Shown in pieces: positions 37,501-46,500 of a stretch of DNA of 64,000 nt; position 1 is the first letter of the stretch; every line of letters begins with the position of its first letter. The DNA is from Apostichopus japonicus (lineage: Eukaryota; Echinodermata; Holothuroidea; Aspidochirotida; Stichopodidae). The notes beneath the pieces are model-generated. The model saw only the letters and a list, made by a program, of their open reading frames with translations. It made no database searches and was not told the origin of the DNA. The stretch covers positions 7,515,264 to 7,579,263 of the forward strand of contig NC_092583.1 of NCBI RefSeq assembly GCF_037975245.1. The letters are read 5' to 3'. Both the position numbers and the translations under genes were made by a program.

Positions 37501-40500
37501 TACCTGAAGTGGATCAAAATGTTGTAGTGGTTAGAATGTGGTTAAAAATACCCAACAGTGACCATAATCTATGCAAACGTCTGGTGGGCAGTGTAACAGC
37601 AGAATCTTGTGAGGGATGGTATTTTCAGTTCATGAAGTAGGAAGTAAAGTTTGATCCTATATTCTTTCACATGGTTTGATAAAAAGCTTCACTCACCATG
37701 GCTGCACTTAGGTGATCATGAATGAGGTTGTCTTTAATTCACCTCCCTTTGTATTTTTAGTTAGTGTTCAGGTGCTGTGGCAAATTTACAGTTGCTGGGG
37801 TGGGTTGTTGATTAGGTGGCTGTCCTGTGAGCAGGAATGAGTGAGACAATTACATGCCTTCCCAGTAATTCTCTGAACACTTATCAAAAAAAAAAAGGAT
37901 TGATATAAGCCGGTATACATCTACAATGACAGGACCATCTATGGCTCAACTTTATTCCTGTAGGGTTTCTACCCCATTGGACAAAATTAACCTAAATATT
38001 TTGTTATGGAATTCTTTGATACAATTACCAGGTTTTCCTTAATTTGTTTCTATATATGTGTGGAATTGTTTCTTTGAGTACATATCAAGCATTCTCATCC
38101 TCATTATAATTGATCTTCAATATCTTTTATCCATTAGCATGTAGACATTGATCACCTCTGTGCTGCCAGTAGAGTCTCTCATCAGTTCAGACTTAAAAGA
38201 AACAACGATGGAAACACTGACATGGTTGATGTGAAGCTAAAAGTATCACAACACGAGAAGAACCAGACAGCCCTTATCCTCCAATCAAAGGTGAGTTATG
38301 TCTGCTAATTTTCTTCCAGCAGTGTTTGTGTTCTCATATGACTCTTCATTACATAATTCTCTCTTCTGATCATTCCTTTGCTTAGTAATGTCCTGTCTGC
38401 TGGAAGTCTTGCAACTGTTTTCAGGCTGACTGAATGATGTCAGTGCTGAGACTGAATTCTTAGTTATTTGTTGGCATGTTTGCAGTGAATTAGCTCAGTG
38501 GTTAACGCCGGTGCCTTTCAATCATAAGGTCCCGGTTTCGAGGCACTTCCAGATTAATGTATGTCGTCCAGTTACAGAGTTGTTGACAATTCATAATCAT
38601 GGATATTAAATAAGAATATAAGAGACTGACTTTGGTCAGCTTTCGGCTTTTATAAGCCAGTGATGGCTTCTGCGCGAGTTCCTGCTTGCAGGAGGATCTA
38701 AAATACATACTAAATGTTCTCTCATGGATCCTTTTCTTTGTAATATTCACTGTGGATGACAATTGAATTTAATTATAGTAGTCTGTTATTCTGTAATTAA
38801 TGAGTAACTCAAAATGCAGTGAATTGCTGAAAAAAAATGTACATATCACCTGTGTTTTATTCAATGCACTGGTCAACAGTTTTTGGAAACTTTGTTTTGT
38901 GGGTATCTTAGGTACAAATTAGATACTCCATAAATGATAGGTATGTTGTCATCAAGATTCCTTTCCTTGGGATTTCACTCATTTATTATGTGTTGTTCCA
39001 TGTTTGACGCAGCCCAATTTTTCTACATTACATTTCTTCTTTAATCCTATTCAGTCACAGGGGTGTGATAGATAGTGAACACTACTGTACGTCAAACATT
39101 CATACATGTAAAGTTTCATTGGTCATACATTTTGGGGTTTTTTTTTTCTTCAGGTGAAAAACATTCTCTTATCTCCAGAAAGCCAGGAAATTCTTTTTAG
39201 AGAACAAAATCCAGGTGAGTTTTCAAGTGGAATTTGAACAAATGGTTGTACTTAGTTTTAAAATCCACCCTGACCTGCTTCTAAGTGAAGTTGGAACAAA
39301 AAATGAATGCTCCTTATCTTAGATATGCACCAGGTAAGTGTGCATTAGTGGAGATGAAAAGGTAAGCATACATACAGAACATGGACCCAGGTGAGTGTCT
39401 AAGTAGAGGCGAAAATGTAATAGCATTTGGTTTTAGAAGTAGACACACCTAAGTGTCACTTATAACAACTAAGGTTATTGGGAAACATTTAATCAGCAAC
39501 TACTTTGTAGCTCAAAGCAACTTTTGAAAGTGAAACTGCATACAAGACTAGAATTTATGCACAAGACGAGTGCTAATAGTTGAAAAGTTGCACGAAAGTT
39601 TTGGACAATAAGCTTAACCAATTTATTATATGCACGCACCAACGTCCTCCATGCAGGTTGCATGCTTCTTGTGGGCAAGTTGTGTACTTACTTGTTTATG
39701 TTAGTTGTGAACATTGCTCATTGTTCAAACCTGGCACACAATTAGCCTGTGATTCATGCACTCTTAGTTATACATGCGAATCTAGTCTTTTCTCTCCTTT
39801 GAATGTAATGTGGATGTTGTTGTCCTCACTTTCAGACTTAGACAAATATGAAGAGTTGAGAGGAGAGATTGCAAAGCTTCTGGATAAACAACATTGTGAA
39901 CAGCTAGGCATGTTCTTTGGGCTCACACCAGCAGAAAAAGAAAAAATTCAGGAAGCAGCAAAATCTGGAGAGATACTGATGAAAATATTGGATGAAAGAG
40001 AGCTCATCATGTCAGATAGAATGATTGGACTGTATGGAGGATTGAAAGCTATTCACTTTAATAAGGTGGCAACAAAGGTGCTGAAATACATTGATACGTC
40101 ACAGAAGAAGAATGGAAAGGAAAAGGAAGGAGCGAAAGATGATAAGAAAATAGTATGTGCTTAGTAAAACATTGTTAAGACTTAACATGTTAAGCGTGAA
40201 GCAAAACAAAAGTCACTTTGAATGAAGTCAAAATCTTAGAAGTTTAGAAGGTCTAGTACAGACTGTACTTACTGATATGAAAAGTTTTCTTTTTGCTGTC
40301 GTGCAAGTCTGTCTGAAAATTCATCCTTCCACTAATTGTGACAGTTTCTGTTTACTTAAAGTTACGTGTATAGATATCAAACGTACAAGAAGTCTGTGAA
40401 GAAATTTACTTAGCCAAACCAAATGCAGTAATTTTCATAAAATAATGATAACAAATGTGAATTTTATAAACAATTTGTACTATTTCAACATTATTGTTCA

Positions 40501-43500
40501 GGGAAAAGTTCCAGAGAAACCAGTAGTCATTTCAAAGAGGGAACCACTATTGTCAGTTAACTTCAACATTTTGATAGAAGAGGGATACAAGAAACTGGAT
40601 GTCCAAAGAGCCTTGAAATTGTCTCATGGAAAACTGGACTTGGGAAGACGGCTATTGCTGCTTGCTAAGGAAGAGCATGGTAAAGTACCCATATATTCAG
40701 CTACATTGGTATTTCTTATTTATGTCTTCCTGATTTAATCAACCTCATGCAATCTTATATGACATTCTAGGACAACATTTCATGCCCTTGTCTATTTCAG
40801 TGTTCATGGAAGGAAAAGGATTTTGTTATTTATTTTTGTAGGAGTATTACGCACAAAATAGCTGAAAAAATAGAAATATAATCTAGATGCTGTAAATAAA
40901 CCTTGTAAATAAGTCTTGATACTGTTCATGAAAAATTCTCTTCTACATCTATTTCCATTTATCACATCAAATATGTCGTATGTTCACTGTTCCACCTTTC
41001 ATTATTGTAATTTCTACAAATAGCCAAAAGATTAAGGCAGATTTGTGTAAAAGAGGCTATTTTCATAATGTGAATTGAACAGTATATGCAATTAACACAT
41101 GTTTAATAAAAGTGGCAAAAATACTTACCTTTCACATAAAATATATTACTTTTCTCCTCCAGAGAGACTTCCTTTGTTCCCTGGGTCAAATCTTTATAAA
41201 GAACAATACTTTGATCAGCATGGAGGAGAGTTGGTTATCGCAGGTGTTAATCTCCTTATACCAGCTGGGGCACTACACACTGGAAGGATTGTTAGTCTGT
41301 GGGTTTCTACTGAACCTGCCATTAAAGGACCTTTCTCAAACAAGAATCTAAGGTTGACCCCCTTTGTGAAATTTGGTCCAGAAAGCCTTACCTTACACAA
41401 GCCTGTCACCTTGATTATTCCACACTGTGCTTTTACTACAACTAACCAGATGGGTATTGATGCGTACTCTGGTGTCTTACAAACAGGTCTGTGTTTTTTT
41501 TGCCGTGTGTTTTTCTACTCCAGTGAGCGTTATATATAGTCACTAACATTTGTATAATCAACATAAATATGTATATGAGCTTGTGTGTACCACGTCTTGA
41601 CTTGAAAACATGAGATGCCTAAAAGTGCATATTGGTTTTATTTGACACTGGGTGTTTGGTTCGATGTTAAATGAATACAAAAAACCCGTTATTCTGTAGA
41701 GGTCACAATCATTCAAAACAGGAAGTGTGAACTATTTAAATCTAGTGGGGTTTATAAAACAAATTTTTAAGTGCTTTGTGGTGCTCAAAAGGTCATTTGA
41801 GGTCAATATGTGTCAAAGCCTGAAAACCTTCCAAGCCTTCATAACTGCTAAAGTAAAGCTAGAATGAAAGTCACACTTGATATGTGAAACCACCTAAGTA
41901 CACAAACACAATAATGGGAAGAAAATCACTAAGCCTTCTGGCTCTGTGTAATGTAAAAGTCAATATCTCAAGAAGCTAGAGGTAAGGTCCAGACATATCA
42001 TCTCCATTTCAAGAAACCTTTTAGTTGAACTTTGAGAGCAAACATTTTAGGGAGAAATAAACAATATTTCCAGAGGGAAATAATACCCTTCAAGCTGTGT
42101 TAAACTTCAGGGTTTTATCAACTGACCATGCATCCATACATACAGTTAGAAGTATAATATTTTACTATTTTGATGTTCTATGTATGCAATGTTGCATATT
42201 CTACCACCAGACTGACCCTTTAAAGTCATCTATGGTATAGGTTAGGACTGGTGTTGTACCTCTCACCATGTTATAAAATTTACTAGAAAAATGTTTTAAA
42301 ATTTCCTTCAGATAAATCTGTCAAATGGAGCTTAGAAAGGAAACACCTCAGCTGCTCTATGAATAGTCAGCACCTTGCAGTTGGAGCTCAGAAACCCTGT
42401 CTCATTGGTCTTCATGTCTCTTTCGTACCTAAGATGAGGAAGCGTGTTTGTATTTTACCGATTATAAACAGAGTTTTTGATTCAGGGGATCAATTGACAA
42501 TCCATCTTTGGTTTCATAATGATGACACACTGGAACATAAAGTAAGTAGCAGATTTTGGTAGCTCAAGTGGTAATGCTTATTATCTCATGGATTCCAGTT
42601 GTCTGCCTTTCTGATTTATTTTTACTTTTATTTTTTATTATTGTCATCTTTAATGAGGGTAGTCTTGCTCAGTGCAAAAGCACTGCTTCTAGAGGAGCCC
42701 TCAATACAATGACAAATGGTTCATACACAGACATGTACAGGGTTGATACATTGTTAACCATAGCTAGTAGCGTTGGAAATGATAAAGTTCTAGCTTGGTG
42801 CAGACACATTTGTAAACACACCTTGTCCAGGTGTTCAAGATTAGACAAAGATTTATATTTCAGAACATAGGCTGTCAGACTATTAAAGGTCTTTGATAAT
42901 ACATCCTACCAGACACTCCATTATATAAGATATTTTTAACATCTCCCTTATTTATGAAACAATAGCCACCCAAAAGAGGGTCATACCAGGGAGTAGTTAT
43001 TGCTTCCTGATCTTACATAGAACAACAAAGCAGTGTGTGAATTGATGTTAATATTCAAATTTACATACATACTAATAATAAAATATTAAATTGTTTCTTT
43101 TTTAAATTAATAGAGTCTTATCAATGAAGAAATCTACCAGCAAAAGGGAACCATAATTCATGATCCTGTGTTTGTTCATCTCAAGTCTATGACTTCAACT
43201 TTACATGTTAGCACCAACTCCAGTACCTCACAGTGTAACCCACATCCTAGAAAAGTGGTTAGTAATATTTGTTAAATATTCTTATTTCTTTGTTGGCAAC
43301 ATGAAAAGAATGCAGCTAATTCCTGTTCCACGGGTAATTTGCATTTGTTGGAAGAAAAGCTATATGCATCTATTGAGTGGTATGCATATGGTGTAAGCAT
43401 ATGTTGTTATTGAAATAAACATCATCTTATTTTAAAGTTGTCTCCTTCTGACATTCCTATGATATTCAATTAATAAAAAGGGGTCAGATGGTCCCAGCTA

Positions 43501-46500
43501 CAGTTGTCTATTCCTGTTGATTTCATTCTGGACAAGTCCTTCATTCCATCCTCATTGAATGTCCATGTATTGATTATATAAATACTTTGTAATGTGTGTA
43601 ACTGTTATGGTCTCTTATTATCTCAATACATTACATGTAGTGAGATATTGTAACAGTAAGTGGGACTCTCTCTTCTCTTAAAAATTTTTCAGCGTCTTCA
43701 TACGAAGTTCTTTTTCTCTGGAATTTCCAGAGCAAGCATATATCATATAGGCCGACAAAAGTTACTAATTTTTTATTGGAGAATTTTATCTCATTCTATG
43801 ACTTTTTCACCGATTTATGTCCAAATCGGCCCCAAAAACAGTTTTTGCAAGCCATATTTGCACACGCTCCGAAACTTGTGTTATTGCGCAATCGTTAAAC
43901 ACTTCGCAAAAGCGGTGAAATGCATTGTAGGAGCTTAGCCCATCACTATATTTTAGTACACTGCGGCTTGGATATCGTCTGAAAATCCGTTTTAATACAT
44001 ATTCATAAAGCAGCAATCGAATTGCTTCAAGCAAAACTTTGAACAAAAGAAGTTGAATATTCATTAAATATCTGTTTGCGACGATGTCGGACTCACAATG
44101 TGGATGAAATTCGGAAATTTCTTTTCCTCGGCTTGAAAAATAAAAACGAAACGTAAGTAAAATCCTTTCATCTTTCGAATTGCACATTTTCCGTTTTCAA
44201 GAAATTACCACCTGCATCGTCCGGTCGATTGTTTAAAACAAGTTAAACAATGATTTGAGGCCAAATTCGGAGTTGTTCCAGCATTCTGGGTTGAATTAAA
44301 GTGACATTTTTAAGGTTTTACTTGTTAACGGGCATCAACGTATCCTATCGTGGTTAATTGCATATGTACTTGAATATGCACGTTACCATAGTGTGTAGCC
44401 TATGGTTGTAGTTTTAAGTATTCTATAGTGCAGTGTATTCATATTACGGGACCGTGTGTTTATGAATTATGATGTTTGCTTTCAAGACATTGTTTACGAA
44501 TACAATGTCGTTGCCTTGAATTTTGGAGGACTTAAGCACTTAGTAGTAGGGTAGTGACAGTACAACTACACAATACTAAGCCTATGCTGGTATTATTAGT
44601 TTACTACTGACTAGAACTTAGTGTTTTCACGGGTTATCGGGGTACCCGCCCGACGCGATACTACCCGGTTCCTAATTTATTACCCGAATCCTACGGAGTG
44701 TGATTTAAAAAAAAAAAAAAGTGGCAAATCGACGGTTAGGCAGATTTCCCATTGACTTAGTGTGGTGTTAGGCTACCATGTGGTCGAAGATAACAGCAAC
44801 TACGAAGGTACCCGCCCGACGCGATACTACCCGGTTCTTAAATTGTTACCCGAATCCTACGCAAATTGTGATTTTTTTTTTTTGGCAAACCGATGGTTAT
44901 GCAGATTTCCCATTGACTTAGTGTGGTGTTAGGCTACAGTACCATGTGTCGAAGATAACAGCAATAACGAAAGTATTCCATCGATATCTTATAACTGCGT
45001 CACAATTTCATCGGTATAGGCTAGATTTCCCCCATTGACTTAGTGTGGTGTTAGGCAACCATGTGGTCGAACGTAACAGCAATTATGAAAATATCCATGG
45101 ATATCTTATATTACTGCGTCACCATTTCAGCGAATAAACAGATGGTAAGGCCTAGCTAGATTTCTTATTGACTTAGTGTGGTGTTAGGCTACCATGAGGA
45201 AGAAATTATTATTTATTCCTTCGTTTATTTCATGGAAGGAAAGGCTGACAAGGAATTTTACGAGATGTTTACGGATTATAGACGGCATAACTAAAAAATA
45301 ATAATCGCAAGTGGCTGTTTACTAATCGTTTATGCCAAATGCGATCAAATTTCGCGCAATCTCGCGGCTAATGCGAACCCTGGGCCTACATAATAGATAG
45401 TAGTAGTAACAACTGTTTACGAGCTAAATTGGATATTTACATGGTGTGATCAATAAACGTGGAGAGCAAGCATAAGCAGCGACGGTAGTGCGATGTTAGT
45501 AGTAATGTTAATTATATGAAGTTATTAACAAGTTAATGAAAGAAACAATAGCAAATAGAAATTATTGAGGAAAGTTTTATACCTTATCTTACACCTACGT
45601 TTTTGAACATGAAAACATTGTCAGTAGAGAATATGATTCATTTATAATAGCATCCAATATGTCATTTCTTGAAAATCGTGATACTGGAGGGTAAACAATT
45701 TTTTCCGGGTATCCGGATAACCGACGGGTAACGGCTCTCGGGTATCCGGTTCCTGTTTTTTGGACCCGTGTAACACTACTAGAACTGTCACTGGTGGTAT
45801 TCAGCACTGGCAATACCTTCATGCCCAGTACATATAATAGTACTTGAAAATTAAATAAGCTTATATTAAAAAAAGTACTGCCTTGGTCGGCTCTGGTTAG
45901 TACTAAGTATAGTTTTACCCTTGTGTGATTTTATCCGGTGTACCCAGATACATAGGCCCACCTGCTAATTCTGGATAAAGTCACTGTAGGCTACGTTACA
46001 CGTTGCTTGAGTCAGTGACAAGTTAACATTGGTTCTCTTCTTTGCCCAATGGATAAGTGTGCACTGAATTTTCGTACAGTGTTTGCAACGCATTTTGGCA
46101 GTATTCTTTTGTTTGTGAATTCATATTGCAGTTAATTTTTTTTTTTTTGGTTTTTGGTTGTGCATGTGCCTATTTCACTTTGTTTCGAAGTTCTTCACCC
46201 TGTAATGCTGTATGTTTCTGTCATTTTCAGAGAGAAAATGTATTTACAAGTTCCACTACAACATGTTATGTAATATGGGCCTGTTGCATTTAAAAGCAAT
46301 GTGAAGTCGTTCGTCATGTGACTTTACATATTGTCTCCTATTATCCAACGTTCTGTTAACATTTATTTTTGTTTCTTTCATTTTCAGGACTCTTTCTGCA
46401 TCTGCAGGTTGGTTTCTCCTATGTGTGCACTTGGGATAATAGTAACTTTTGGACTTCTTAATTTAATTCAGTACTTTTCACGCCATTACATTCATTGCCT

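Noticed and set aside
43807-44187. 126-codon minus-strand frame in intron 17
   Set aside because: No recognised domain and no splice partners; left as unassigned.
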